Origin: Bradyrhizobium sp. LTSP849
GTDB taxonomy: Bacteria > Pseudomonadota > Alphaproteobacteria > Rhizobiales > Xanthobacteraceae
NCBI RefSeq assembly: GCF_000938255.1
Contig: NZ_JYMR01000053.1
Coordinates: forward strand, 1-64,000
DNA length: 64,000 nucleotides
Direction of reading: 5' to 3'
Shown here piece after piece: positions 52,130-60,954 of the stretch. Made by a program: the position numbers and the translations under genes. The notes under the pieces were generated by a model. It did no database searches. It was not told the origin of the DNA and saw only the letters and a list, made by a program, of their open reading frames with translations. Position 1 is the first letter of the stretch; each line of letters opens with the position of its first letter.

Positions 52130-53563
52130 ATGCGCACTCTTACCATCCTCGTCTCATTGATGTGCATGGCGCTGTCGGTCAGCGCCGCAAAGGCCGACCG
52201 CCGCGTCGCCTTCGTCGTCGGTAACGGCGCCTACAAGAACGTCGCGCAATTGCCGAACCCGCCGATCGACGCCAAGGCGATGGCGGCGACGCTGCGCAAT
52301 GTCGGCTTCGAGGTGATCGAAGGCTCCAACCTCACCCGCGACCAGATGACGGAAAAGCTGCTGGACTTCGGCCGCAAGGCGCAGGGCTCCGATGTCGCGG
52401 TGTTCTATTATGCCGGCCACGGCATCGCCGTCGGCGGCAGCAACTATCTCTTGCCGGTTGACGCCGACATCAAATCGGAGATGGACGTCAAGCTGGGCGC
52501 CGCCATCAATATCGACCTGACGCTCGACCAGACCATGGGCGACGCCAAGGTCAAGCTGGTCTTCCTCGACGCCTGCCGCGACAATCCCTTCGCCGCCAAG
52601 ATCAAGTCGAACTCGGCGACCCGCAGCGTCAACGTGCAGAGCGGTCTCGCCGAGATGAAGTCGGGCGAAGGCACGCTGATTGCGTTCGCCACCGGCCCGG
52701 GACAGACCGCGCTCGACGGCCAGGAGGGCAACAACAGCCCGTTTACCCGCGCGCTGATCGACAACATCACCAAGCCCGGTATCGAGATCCAGCAGGCGAT
52801 GACGTCTGTGCGGGCCCAGGTCAATGAAGAGACCCACAAGGGCCAGCTTCCCTGGGGCCACACCAACCTGATCGGCGCCGTCTATCTCAACCCGGCGCAG
52901 CAGACCCAGCAGGTCGCCAACGCCGCACCGACCACGTCGAGCAGCACGCCGACGGCTGCCGCCGCCAGCAGCTCCGACGGTGTCGAGCTCGAATACTGGC
53001 GCTCGGTGAAGGAGACCAACAAGCCGGAAGAGCTTAACGCCTACCTCTCGGCCTATCCGAACGGCCAGTTCAAGGCGCTTGCCTTGGCGCGTATTGCCGC
53101 GATCCAGAATGGACCGTCGACCACAACCCGCAACCTCAATGCCGGCGTCGACCCCGCGACCTTCACCGATGACGCCAGCCAGCTCACCGAGGACCAGATC
53201 GGCCTCGACAAGGGTCAGCGCCGCGACGTGCAGCGCCGCCTGAACGGCCTCGGCTTCGACACCAAGGTCACCGGCGCATTCACCGACGACACCCGCACCG
53301 TGCTGAAGCGTTGGCAGGCCGCCCGCGGTTATCCGTCGACGGGCTTCCTCAACAGGCTCCAGCACAAGGCCCTGCTCTCCGAGATCGTCGCCTCGACCTC
53401 GCCGAGCGCCAGCGACGACAGCGCGAAGCCGGCCCGGCGCGCCAGCGCGCCATCCAGTGGTGGCGGTGGCGGTGGCGGCGGTCATCGTGGCGGCGGCGAT
53501 CCCGGCGCGGCCTTCATGGGCGGAGTCGTCGGCGGAATGATGGGCGGCATGTTCCGCCGCTGA
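52130..53563 (+). CDS. Secreted caspase-like (C14) protein with peptidoglycan-binding domain
   Basis: 477 residues from the ATG at 52130 (GGGGA upstream). Signal peptide MRTLTILVSLMCMALSVSAA; metacaspase-type peptidase with H97 (VFYYAGHGIA) and C149 (LVFLDACRDNPF) as the catalytic pair; a Ser/Thr/Ala linker; a short helical repeat (YWRSVKETNKPEELNAYLSA); a putative peptidoglycan-binding PG_binding_1 domain (about 352-418, RRDVQRRLNGLGFDTKVTGA); and a Gly-rich tail with GGVVGGMMGGM. Exported caspase-like proteins of this layout are common in Bradyrhizobium; targets are unknown. Confidence 0.9.
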   Translation: MRTLTILVSLMCMALSVSAAKADRRVAFVVGNGAYKNVAQLPNPPIDAKAMAATLRNVGFEVIEGSNLTRDQMTEKLLDFGRKAQGSDVAVFYYAGHGIAVGGSNYLLPVDADIKSEMDVKLGAAINIDLTLDQTMGDAKVKLVFLDACRDNPFAAKIKSNSATRSVNVQSGLAEMKSGEGTLIAFATGPGQTALDGQEGNNSPFTRALIDNITKPGIEIQQAMTSVRAQVNEETHKGQLPWGHTNLIGAVYLNPAQQTQQVANAAPTTSSSTPTAAAASSSDGVELEYWRSVKETNKPEELNAYLSAYPNGQFKALALARIAAIQNGPSTTTRNLNAGVDPATFTDDASQLTEDQIGLDKGQRRDVQRRLNGLGFDTKVTGAFTDDTRTVLKRWQAARGYPSTGFLNRLQHKALLSEIVASTSPSASDDSAKPARRASAPSSGGGGGGGGHRGGGDPGAAFMGGVVGGMMGGMFRR

Positions 53564-53587
53564 GCCCGCAAAGCCTAACTCCCAATC

Positions 53588-53615
53588 AAAAAGCCCGGCT
53601 CGCGCCGGGCTTTTT
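53588..53615. terminator. Bidirectional rho-independent terminator
   Basis: AAAAAGCCCGGC (53588-53599) and GCCGGGCTTTTT (53604-53615) pair perfectly around TCGC. A-run before and T-run after make it work on both strands, serving the caspase-like gene and the convergent lysR. Confidence 0.93.
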
Positions 53616-53619
53616 CGCG

Positions 53620-54579
53620 CTAGTAATCCTGGGTGAACCAGGGCACGAGCGTTCGGATCCGTGGCATTGCCTGCGTCGTAATGCTCGTTCGCGCCATCTC
53701 GGCGATGCGCGGCGCCAGGGACGAGAGATCTCCACGGCGGGTCACCAGCAGCAGCTCACGAAAAAATCCCGGGCCCGGCAGAGGGAGAGCACTGACTTGA
53801 GCAGCATGAGCGAGCCCCTGCAACAGACACAGCGGCGTCGTGATCGCCACGCCCATGCCGGTAGCCACCATGGCGACCAAGCTGTCCGAGGTGTCAAATT
53901 CAAAGGCCCGTGGCGGGCGAATGCCCAAGCGGCTCAGATGGCGCTCGATCTGAGCGCCGACGTAAGAGCGCTCGCTATGCCGGACCAGGCGATGCCGGGC
54001 GAGGATGTCCCGCAAATCGAGGCCGGCAAATTCGGCTTCCAATCCGCGTGGCACCACGAGCAGATAAGGCTCGCGGTAGAATGGGAAACGCTCGACATCG
54101 TACAGATCCTCCATCGCATCGCATGTGATCGCCGCATCGATCATGCGACGCACCAACGCCTCCGCATGCGAATGAGCAAGACCCGACCACGCAGACAGGC
54201 TTAGCGCGATCGACCCCGTCATGAGCTCCTTGACGAGGTGTGCGCCGACCGTGCCAGCATAGGAATCGACGAGGCCGAGTCTCAGGTCAACGCGTTCAGA
54301 CTGTTCGGCCGCGGCCCGGAGCGTGCTCAGCAGCGCATCAAAGTTACGGTTTAGATCGAGAACGCGGCCTGCAAGGATGCGCCCCGCCCGGGTCGGCACC
54401 AGCGGCCTCCGGCTACGGTCGAAGAATGCGACGCCGACCGAGGCTTCGGCACGTCGCACCGCCTGAGACACCGCGGATTGCGTCATCCCGAATTGGCGCG
54501 ACGCTTCGAGCATACTGCCCGAGTCCGCGACGGCGGCGACAATCTGCAAGCTTCGCAGGTCTGGAATGGAAGACGTCAT
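53620..54579 (-). CDS. LysR-family regulator of the amine oxidase/ABC unit
   Basis: 319 residues: HTH at 1-60 (IPDLRSLQIVAAVADSGSML, QFGMTQSAVSQAVRRAEASV) and a LysR effector domain (about 90-300). It is divergent from the oxidase gene at 54704, with the A/T-rich 124-base gap between them carrying several palindromes. It most likely activates that operon in response to a methylated amino acid; this is inferred from position. Confidence 0.9.
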   Translation of the reverse strand: MTSSIPDLRSLQIVAAVADSGSMLEASRQFGMTQSAVSQAVRRAEASVGVAFFDRSRRPLVPTRAGRILAGRVLDLNRNFDALLSTLRAAAEQSERVDLRLGLVDSYAGTVGAHLVKELMTGSIALSLSAWSGLAHSHAEALVRRMIDAAITCDAMEDLYDVERFPFYREPYLLVVPRGLEAEFAGLDLRDILARHRLVRHSERSYVGAQIERHLSRLGIRPPRAFEFDTSDSLVAMVATGMGVAITTPLCLLQGLAHAAQVSALPLPGPGFFRELLLVTRRGDLSSLAPRIAEMARTSITTQAMPRIRTLVPWFTQDY

Positions 54580-54581
54580 GT

Positions 54582-54636
54582 CATGAATTAAGCAGAACTT
54601 ATACTGGTGTGCAAATTTGCTTAATTACATGAATTA
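54582..54636. promoter_or_regulatory. Putative LysR operator region
   Basis: In the 124-base divergent gap: AATTAAGCA (54586-54594) and TGCTTAATT (54618-54626) are perfect 9-bp inverted copies. A 10-bp palindrome GCAAATTTGC lies at 54611-54620, and CATGAATTA occurs as direct copies at 54582-54590 and 54628-54636. The symmetry is consistent with LysR tetramer sites. Confidence 0.55.
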
Positions 54637-54703
54637 TCCTTGTCTCAGAGCTGATTTGAAAGGCAAGCTCAGCGTCATCTTAATAATTGAGCAGCTTCAC
54701 GTC

Positions 54704-55873
54704 ATGAGCGAACGAGCGGACATTGTGGTGATCGGCCTCGGTGCCATGGGCAGCGCGGCTCTCTACCAATTGGCCAAGCGAGGGGTAAAGGCGGTCGGCA
54801 TCGATCGGTTTGCGCCTCCCCACGTGATGGGGTCCAGCCACGGTGAAACCCGCATCACACGGCAGGCCGTCGGTGAGGGCCGCGATTACGTTCCCCTGGT
54901 CCTGGATACGCATCGGATCTGGCGCGAACTCGAAGCCGAGACCTCTGACCAGCTCCTGAACCCCTGTGGCCTCGTCGTCATGGCGCCCGGCGTTGGCGAG
55001 ACGTCGCACCACGGCAAGCCGGATTTCGTCGCACGTTCGATTGGGGCAGCGCGTGACTTCGGCATCGCGCATGAAGTGATCGACGGGCGCGAGGTGGCGC
55101 ATCGCTTTCCGCAGTTCTTGAACCTTCAGGGCAACGAGAAGACCTATTACGAGCCCGGCGGCGGATACGTTTTTCCGGAGCGCTGCGTCACGGCGCAACT
55201 GACGCGCGCGAAGCAGCTCGGTGCGGTGATCCGCACGGGCGTCGAGGTCCTCTCGATCGCGCAGACAGGGTCCGTCGTTCGGGTGGAGACGTCCTCAGGT
55301 CACTTCGAAGCGGACCAGGTGGTCGTATCGGCAGGCGCCTGGAATGCTCACCTGCTGGGCGCGCCGTTCGACCGTGTACTCACGGTCAAACGTCAGGTGC
55401 TCCATTGGTACGAGCTCGAGGACACGAGCGCGTATCACGCAAACGCCCCGGTGTTCATCTGGATGCATGGCGCGACGGATGTCGACTACCTCTACGGCTT
55501 CCCGCCCCTGCCAGGCGATCGTAGCCTCAAGGTGGCGACCGAGCAGTATGAAACCAGCACAACGGCCGATACCGTCGATCGCACCGTCGATCCGGCGGAG
55601 TCGGCCAAGATGTACCGGGACCACGTCAAAGGGCGGCTCGCAGGCGCCACGCCACGCGTCGCGCGGACGGCCGCCTGTCTCTACACGGTGACACCCGATC
55701 GGGGCTTCATCATCGACCGGCATCCCGACCAGGATAGAGTCTTTGTCGTCTCGGCGTGCTCCGGTCACGGCTTCAAGCACTCAGCCGGTATCGGCAACGT
55801 CGTGGCCGAGAAGATGGTCGATGGTCGAAGCTCGATCGACCTCGCCCCTTTCTCCGTGTCCCGTTTTTTGTGA
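54704..55873 (+). CDS. Monomeric sarcosine / N-methyl-L-amino acid oxidase (SoxA/SolA type)
   Basis: 389 residues, the size of monomeric sarcosine oxidase (about 390). FAD site IGLGAMGSAALYQL at about residue 12; GSSHGETRITRQ; the covalent-flavin Cys in ARTAACLYTVTPDRGFIIDR; and CSGHGFKHSAGIG near the C-terminus. It demethylates sarcosine, N-methyl-tryptophan or a related secondary amine, giving formaldehyde and H2O2. The start at 54704 gives the family length; an earlier ATG (54617) adds 29 unlike residues. Followed by the ABC importer. Confidence 0.9.
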   Translation: MSERADIVVIGLGAMGSAALYQLAKRGVKAVGIDRFAPPHVMGSSHGETRITRQAVGEGRDYVPLVLDTHRIWRELEAETSDQLLNPCGLVVMAPGVGETSHHGKPDFVARSIGAARDFGIAHEVIDGREVAHRFPQFLNLQGNEKTYYEPGGGYVFPERCVTAQLTRAKQLGAVIRTGVEVLSIAQTGSVVRVETSSGHFEADQVVVSAGAWNAHLLGAPFDRVLTVKRQVLHWYELEDTSAYHANAPVFIWMHGATDVDYLYGFPPLPGDRSLKVATEQYETSTTADTVDRTVDPAESAKMYRDHVKGRLAGATPRVARTAACLYTVTPDRGFIIDRHPDQDRVFVVSACSGHGFKHSAGIGNVVAEKMVDGRSSIDLAPFSVSRFL

Positions 55874-55950
55874 CCTTTGGCACGAACTTTGTACTACGAA
55901 AAGAGTGCGCGCCGGTCGCGTCGTGTTTCAATCCCTGGAGGTGTCATCCG

Positions 55951-56763
55951 ATGAGAAATATGCTCCGGTCCATGATGACAGGTGCCACGGTGCTGCTGAT
56001 GCTCGGCAGCGCTCAAGCGGCTGATGGCGTCGATGCCATCAAGCAGCGCGGCACGTTGAACGTCGGCGTCAAGGCAGACTACAAGCCTTTTGGATACCGC
56101 GATCCCAGCGGAAATGTCGTCGGCATCGAGCCGTATCTCGCCGCCGATATTGCCAAGCGCCTCGGCGTCAAGCTCGAGCTCGTTCCAGTCGGGGCTTCGA
56201 ACAGAATTGAGTTTCTTCAGCAGGGAAAAATCGATCTGCTGATCGCGACCATGTCAGATAGGCCCGAACGTCGCCGCGTCGTTCAGGCCATCGAACCCCT
56301 GTATTATTCGGACTATGTGAACATCCTTCTCAACAAGAAGGCCGGCATCAAGGATTGGGCCGACCTCAAGGGAAAACCCGTATGTGCGACGTCAGGCGCC
56401 TGGTACAACAAGGACGTTGCCAAATCCTACGGCCCCGAAATCGTTGCATTTGACGGTTCGGAGAAGCCTCTGTTTGCCATGAAGCAGGGCAACTGCATCG
56501 GCTATGTTTATGATCAGACCTTCCTGCAAGGCAAGCTGCTCGAAGATGAGTGGAAAGCGGACTACGACCTTCCCCTGAAAGGTGTTCTGCCTTCGCCATG
56601 GATGATCGCCGTCGCGCTCGAGAACACCAGTCTTCAGAAGCTGCTCGAAGATACGACAAAAGATTGGATGAAGACGGGTTTCATCGTGGAAGCCGAAAAG
56701 AAGTGGGGCATTACGCCGACGGAATATTCTCTCTCCATGCACGAGCAATACAAGGACAAATAG
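55951..56763 (+). CDS. Polar amino acid ABC importer, substrate-binding protein (family 3)
   Basis: 270 residues. Signal peptide (MLRSMMTGATVLLMLGSAQA), then an SBP_bac_3 domain: IKQRGTLNVGVKADYKPFGY, DPSGNVVGIEPYLAADIAKR, KIDLLIATMSDRPERRRVVQ, and GVLPSPWMIAVALENT. ATG at 55951 has TGGAGG upstream. It delivers an amino acid or methylated amine to the following permeases. Placed 77 bases after the oxidase gene, it probably binds that enzyme's substrate. Confidence 0.93.
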   Translation: MRNMLRSMMTGATVLLMLGSAQAADGVDAIKQRGTLNVGVKADYKPFGYRDPSGNVVGIEPYLAADIAKRLGVKLELVPVGASNRIEFLQQGKIDLLIATMSDRPERRRVVQAIEPLYYSDYVNILLNKKAGIKDWADLKGKPVCATSGAWYNKDVAKSYGPEIVAFDGSEKPLFAMKQGNCIGYVYDQTFLQGKLLEDEWKADYDLPLKGVLPSPWMIAVALENTSLQKLLEDTTKDWMKTGFIVEAEKKWGITPTEYSLSMHEQYKDK

Positions 56764-56862
56764 ACGCACGAAGCGGAGCGCCGGATTCATCTCGTGCTCC
56801 GAACAGGTCAAGCCCATGCACTGATCCGGGGTGATTGCCTCAACAATTCGGTGTCACGCAAA

Positions 56863-57606
56863 ATGCAGGCAATCGGCAACTGGTTTCAGCATCTCTATGA
56901 AACGACGGGGCTGAATTTCTCCGTATTCTACGACGCGTACGACTGGGATCGTTATCTCAACGGGCTCAAGATGACGCTGTTTCTCAGCGTCACGACCATC
57001 GTGCTGAGCTTGATCATCGGCGCGGCCGGAGCCTTGATGCAGGGTAGTCCGTCCAGATTGTTGCGGCTGGCCGTCAATGCTTTCGTGGTGGTGTTCCGCA
57101 ACACACCGCCACTGGTCCAGATCTTCTTTTTCTATTTCGGCCTCGGCACGATGCTTCCCGCTGTCGAGGCGGCGGGCATGCGCGTTCCATTGCTGAGCAA
57201 CGTTCAGTGGGCGATCATTTCGCTGTCACTGTTTGCGGCTGCCTTCAACGTGGAGATCTTCCGCTCAGGCATCGAGGCCGTCCCGAGCACGACGATCGAG
57301 GCCGCGGAAGCGCTCGGATACACGCGTCTCAAGGCCTACACCCATATCGTCCTTCCGCTGGCCATTCGCGTCTGCCTTCCCGCACTGAACAACAACCTCG
57401 TCAACCTGCTCAAGACGACCACGCTTGCCTACGCGATCGCCGTTCCCGAAACGCTGTATGCGGTCAAGCAGATCTGGTCGGAGTCGCAGAATGTTTTCGA
57501 GATGATGATCCTGTTGCTCGCGACCTACGGCATCCTCGTCGGTGTCCTCGTCTGGCTGATGCATCGCTGGGAGCGGGCGATGCGCATCCCGGGGTACGGA
57601 CGATGA
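56863..57606 (+). CDS. Polar amino acid ABC importer, permease 1
   Basis: 247 residues, HisM/GlnP-type permease with five helices: LNGLKMTLFLSVTTIVLSLI, VVVFRNTPPLVQIFFFYFGL, and the cytoplasmic EAA loop IEAAEALGYTRLKAYTHIVL. Start uncertain between ATG 56863 and GTG 56851. Its stop overlaps the next permease (ATGA). Confidence 0.9.
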   Translation: MQAIGNWFQHLYETTGLNFSVFYDAYDWDRYLNGLKMTLFLSVTTIVLSLIIGAAGALMQGSPSRLLRLAVNAFVVVFRNTPPLVQIFFFYFGLGTMLPAVEAAGMRVPLLSNVQWAIISLSLFAAAFNVEIFRSGIEAVPSTTIEAAEALGYTRLKAYTHIVLPLAIRVCLPALNNNLVNLLKTTTLAYAIAVPETLYAVKQIWSESQNVFEMMILLLATYGILVGVLVWLMHRWERAMRIPGYGR

Positions 57607-58445
57607 AACCCGCCGAGCCCGTACACGGCTTTGCCGTCCTCCTGCCGTATCGTCTCGTGCCGACCCGGATGTCCGTTCGGATCAGCCCGCTGTCCGCTGC
57701 GATCATCTGTTTCTGCGCCATCATGGCTGTGTCCACGGCGTGGGCGCAGACTACGCCAACGATGCTGTCACCGCTCCAGATCATCTTGAAGTGGTCACCA
57801 CTCCTGCTGCGCGGGTTCGCCTTCAATATCCTGATCTCCTTGCTGGCCATGCTGCTGGGTACCGTCGCCGGACTTGGCCTGGGCCTGGCCTTGTTGTCGG
57901 AGTTCCGGCCGCTCGCCAGCGTCAGCTGGCTCGTGACTCAATTCTTTCGCAACGCGCCCTGGCTGGTGTTGTTGTTCTTCGTGATGTTTCTGGTGCCCTT
58001 CCAGATCACCATCTTCAAGACAACCATCCCCTTGCCGGACTGGGTCAAGGCCACGGTGGGCTTCGCCCTGCCCGTCATGGCGAATGTCGCCGAGGTCGTG
58101 CGCGGGGCCGTGCGTTCCGTCCCGTCGACGCAATGGGAAGCGGCGGAGTCGCTATCATTCACGCGGCGCCAGATGATGTGGCTGATCATACTGCCGCAAT
58201 GCATTAAGAGAATGCTGCCGCCCTGGATGAACATCTATGCTCTTGTCGCCATGGCGACGGTGCTCGCGTCGATCGTGGGCGTCTCGGAAATGCTCACCCT
58301 GACGGCGCAGGTGCACGCCGCCGAAGGCGGCAGACCAGAACTGTTTGCGCCGCTCTACGGCTTCGCCCTGCTGTGCTTCTTTCTCTACTGCTATCCGATC
58401 AACCTTTGGACGGCTCGCCTCGAGCGTCGGTTCCGCATACGCTGA
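57603..58445 (+). CDS. Polar amino acid ABC importer, permease 2
   Basis: 280 residues of the same permease family, with an unusually long N-terminus (about 60 residues including an extra hydrophobic stretch SPLSAAIICFCAIMAVSTAW). Core: LLLRGFAFNILISLLAM, VTQFFRNAPWLVLLFFVMFL and EAA loop WEAAESLSFTRRQMMWLIIL. It pairs with permease 1. The ATG at 57603 is set by the ATGA overlap; the frame is open upstream only as a shadow of permease 1. Confidence 0.9.
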   Translation: MKPAEPVHGFAVLLPYRLVPTRMSVRISPLSAAIICFCAIMAVSTAWAQTTPTMLSPLQIILKWSPLLLRGFAFNILISLLAMLLGTVAGLGLGLALLSEFRPLASVSWLVTQFFRNAPWLVLLFFVMFLVPFQITIFKTTIPLPDWVKATVGFALPVMANVAEVVRGAVRSVPSTQWEAAESLSFTRRQMMWLIILPQCIKRMLPPWMNIYALVAMATVLASIVGVSEMLTLTAQVHAAEGGRPELFAPLYGFALLCFFLYCYPINLWTARLERRFRIR

Positions 58446-58456
58446 AGGAGCAGAGC

Positions 58457-59209
58457 ATGGCTGCGAGCTGGACCCCGGATCAGCCCATCGTTCAATGCGT
58501 CGACGTCAGAAAATCATTCGGGGCTTTGGAGGTTCTGAAAGGCATCAGCCTGTCGGTCAAGAAGGGCGAGGTGATTTGCATCATCGGCCCCTCGGGATCA
58601 GGAAAGTCCACCCTGATCCGCTGCATCAATGCGCTCCAGCCGATCTCGTCCGGCAGCATTCAGATCGAAGGCATCGAAGTCACTGCCCCCAAGCTCGACA
58701 AGTTGGCGCTGCGCCGCAAGGTCGGGATGGTATTTCAGCAGTACAATCTTTTTCCGCACAAGACTGCGCTCCAGAATGTGATGATGGCGCCGATCCATGT
58801 TCTCCGCCAGAACCGCGCCGAGGTTGAAGTCCGAGCCCGAGCCTTGCTTGCGAAGGTGCGGCTCGCCGGGAAGGAGGACAGCTATCCCGGCGAGCTCTCC
58901 GGTGGACAGCAGCAGCGCGTGGCCATTGCCCGTTCGCTGGCGATGCGGCCGGATATCATGCTGTTCGATGAAGTCACGGCCGCGCTCGATCCGGAGACGG
59001 TCAAGGAGGTCCTGGTCACCATCCGCGAGCTTGCGGAGGACGGGATGACGTGCCTCCTCGTCACCCACGAAATGAACTTCGCGCGCGAGGTCGCCGATCA
59101 CGTCTACTTCACCGATCGCGGTGTGATCGTCGAGCACGGGCCGCCGGAAACTCTGTTTACGGCGGCCAAAGACGAGCGAACGCAACGGTTTCTGTCGCAG
59201 GTCCTCTGA
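58457..59209 (+). CDS. Polar amino acid ABC importer, ATP-binding protein
   Basis: 250 residues. Walker A GPSGSGKST (about 44-52), Q-loop QQYNLFPHKTALQNV, signature LSGGQQQRVAIARSLAM, Walker B IMLFDEVTAALDPE and the His switch LVTHEMNFAREVADHV. GlnQ/HisP type. AGGAG lies upstream of the ATG at 58457, eleven bases after permease 2. Completes the importer. Confidence 0.95.
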   Translation: MAASWTPDQPIVQCVDVRKSFGALEVLKGISLSVKKGEVICIIGPSGSGKSTLIRCINALQPISSGSIQIEGIEVTAPKLDKLALRRKVGMVFQQYNLFPHKTALQNVMMAPIHVLRQNRAEVEVRARALLAKVRLAGKEDSYPGELSGGQQQRVAIARSLAMRPDIMLFDEVTAALDPETVKEVLVTIRELAEDGMTCLLVTHEMNFAREVADHVYFTDRGVIVEHGPPETLFTAAKDERTQRFLSQVL

Positions 59210-59287
59210 GCAAGTTGCGAGGATCCCGTCTAAAACTCGCTTCTGAGCGGGGTGGTTTTCTAACGCCCCCGATCCGGCGGTAGGAGC

Positions 59288-59530
59288 CTACTTCCCCGCC
59301 GCCTTGCGCAGCGCGTCGTTGATCCGGTCCTGCCAGCCGGGACCGCCCGCCTGGAAATGCTCCAGCACGTCCTGGTCGATCCGCAAGCTGACCTGCTCCT
59401 TGATCCCCGGCGCCACGTTCTGCTTCGGCGGAGCCTCAGCGGCCTTGGTCGTGACTTTCTTGAATGCGGCCTCGGCTTCGCTCCGCGCATCGCCCAATGT
59501 GCGCGGCCGCCTCGGTGGTTGGTCCGCCAT
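59288..59530 (-). CDS. BrnA-type antitoxin homolog without adjacent toxin
   Basis: 80 residues. The C-terminal half (VSLRIDQDVLEHFQAGGPGW, then QDRINDALRKAAGK) is the BrnA/ribbon-helix-helix pattern; the N-terminal part is Pro/Arg/Ala-rich. In BrnT-BrnA modules BrnA follows the BrnT RNase; here the upstream gene is cysK (three-base gap), so no toxin is next to it. It may act alone as a DNA-binding regulator, or be a relic. Confidence 0.75.
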   Translation of the reverse strand: MADQPPRRPRTLGDARSEAEAAFKKVTTKAAEAPPKQNVAPGIKEQVSLRIDQDVLEHFQAGGPGWQDRINDALRKAAGK

Positions 59531-59533
59531 CTG

Positions 59534-60511
59534 CTAGATTCCTTCAAACAGTGCGGTCGAAAGATAGCGCTCGGAGAAGGACGGCACCACAGCGAGGATG
59601 GTTTTTCCTGCCGCTTCCGGGCGCTTGCCGATCTGGAGGGCGGCTGCGATCGCGGCGCCCGAGGAGATGCCGCCCGGGATGCCCTCATAGCGCGCCAACG
59701 CCCGCGAGGTCTCGATCGCCGTCGTCGAGTTGATCTTCACGATCTCGTCGATCACGGAGCGGTCGAGGATGTCAGGGACGAAACCGGCGCCGATGCCCTG
59801 GATCTTGTGCGGCGTGTGCTGACCGCCCGAAAGCACCGGGCTCTCCTCCGGCTCGACCGCCACCACCCGCAACGATGGTTTGCGCGGCTTGAGCACCTGG
59901 CCGACGCCGGTGATCGTGCCGCCGGTGCCGACGCCCGCCACAAAGAAGTCGATGTTGCCGCCGGTGTCGTTCCAGATCTCCTCCGCCGTGGTCCGGCGGT
60001 GCACCTCGGGATTGGCGAGGTTCTTGAACTGTTGCGGCATCACCGAGTTCGGCGTCGTCTTCAGCAGTTCTTCGGCCGCGGCAATCGCGCCCTTCATGCC
60101 TTGCGCTGCCGGCGTCAGCACCAGCTCGGCGCCAAGGAAAGCCAGCATCTTGCGCCGCTCGATCGACATCGACTCCGGCATCACCAGCTTCAACCGGTAG
60201 CCGCGCGAGGCGGCGACGAAGGCGAGCGCGATGCCGGTATTGCCGGAGGTCGGCTCGATCAGCACCGTGTCCGGCTTGATGATGCCGGCCTTCTCCATGG
60301 CGATGATCATGGCCGCACCGATGCGATCCTTCACGCTCGCGGCCGGATTGAAATATTCAAGTTTTGCCAAAATCGTCGCATTCACGCCGTGCATGCTCGG
60401 CAGCCGGCGCAAACGCACGATCGGCGTGTCGCCAAAAGCCTCGACGATCGAGTCATAGATCCGGCCGCGGCCGGCTTGGTGCGCTGCACCCTTCTCGGAC
60501 GATGCGTCCAT
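59534..60511 (-). CDS. cysK: Cysteine synthase A (O-acetylserine sulfhydrylase)
   Basis: 325 residues, complete. PLP Lys K61 in NPAASVKDRIG; phosphate/substrate loop PTSGNTGIALA (about 87-97); GTGGTITGVGQVLK binds the PLP phosphate; ISSGAAIAAAL near the end. It makes L-cysteine from O-acetyl-L-serine and sulfide. The orphan BrnA homolog follows three bases downstream and is probably co-transcribed. Confidence 0.95.
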   Translation of the reverse strand: MDASSEKGAAHQAGRGRIYDSIVEAFGDTPIVRLRRLPSMHGVNATILAKLEYFNPAASVKDRIGAAMIIAMEKAGIIKPDTVLIEPTSGNTGIALAFVAASRGYRLKLVMPESMSIERRKMLAFLGAELVLTPAAQGMKGAIAAAEELLKTTPNSVMPQQFKNLANPEVHRRTTAEEIWNDTGGNIDFFVAGVGTGGTITGVGQVLKPRKPSLRVVAVEPEESPVLSGGQHTPHKIQGIGAGFVPDILDRSVIDEIVKINSTTAIETSRALARYEGIPGGISSGAAIAAALQIGKRPEAAGKTILAVVPSFSERYLSTALFEGI

Positions 60512-60735
60512 GATGAACTCCCTGTGGCGACAATTAGTGCTTCTGTCGCAGCCTTTGCGAAGTTAGAGACAGCCTGTGACGACACGCAAGCGACAATGCG
60601 GCACATGTTAAATACGCTGCATCGCAAAATCGCGTGAGGTTTAATTAGCAGAAAACCAACGCATTTGTGTTGCGACCTCGTCAACTGATTCTGCTTATGT
60701 TAGACTTAGGTCTCGAAAGCAGAGAGGTCACCACG

Positions 60736-60954
60736 ATGTCAGCAGTCGCTGAAGTGTTGTCGACCGTAGTGCCGAAGCGCGATCCGCGTTGCAGCGAGTT
60801 GCCCACCTGTCCCGTCTGCGCCGACTCCATGGTCGCCGCCGAAGCTTCCGCCTATGTCTCGGACCACGTGATCAGCTATCTCTGGACCTGCGACACCTGT
60901 GGCTATGGCTTCGTGACCAAGCACGCCGTCAAGCAGCGTTTCATCTGCAACTGA
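60736..60954 (+). CDS. Small zinc-ribbon protein, 72 aa
   Basis: 72 residues with CPVCADSMVAAEASAYVS and CDTCGYGFVTKH: paired CxxC knuckles of a zinc ribbon, plus the ending RFICN. AGAGG upstream of the ATG at 60736 supports the start. Its TGA ends at 60954 and the tgt stop codon begins at the next base on the other strand, so the two genes abut tail to tail. Function unknown. Confidence 0.75.
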   Translation: MSAVAEVLSTVVPKRDPRCSELPTCPVCADSMVAAEASAYVSDHVISYLWTCDTCGYGFVTKHAVKQRFICN

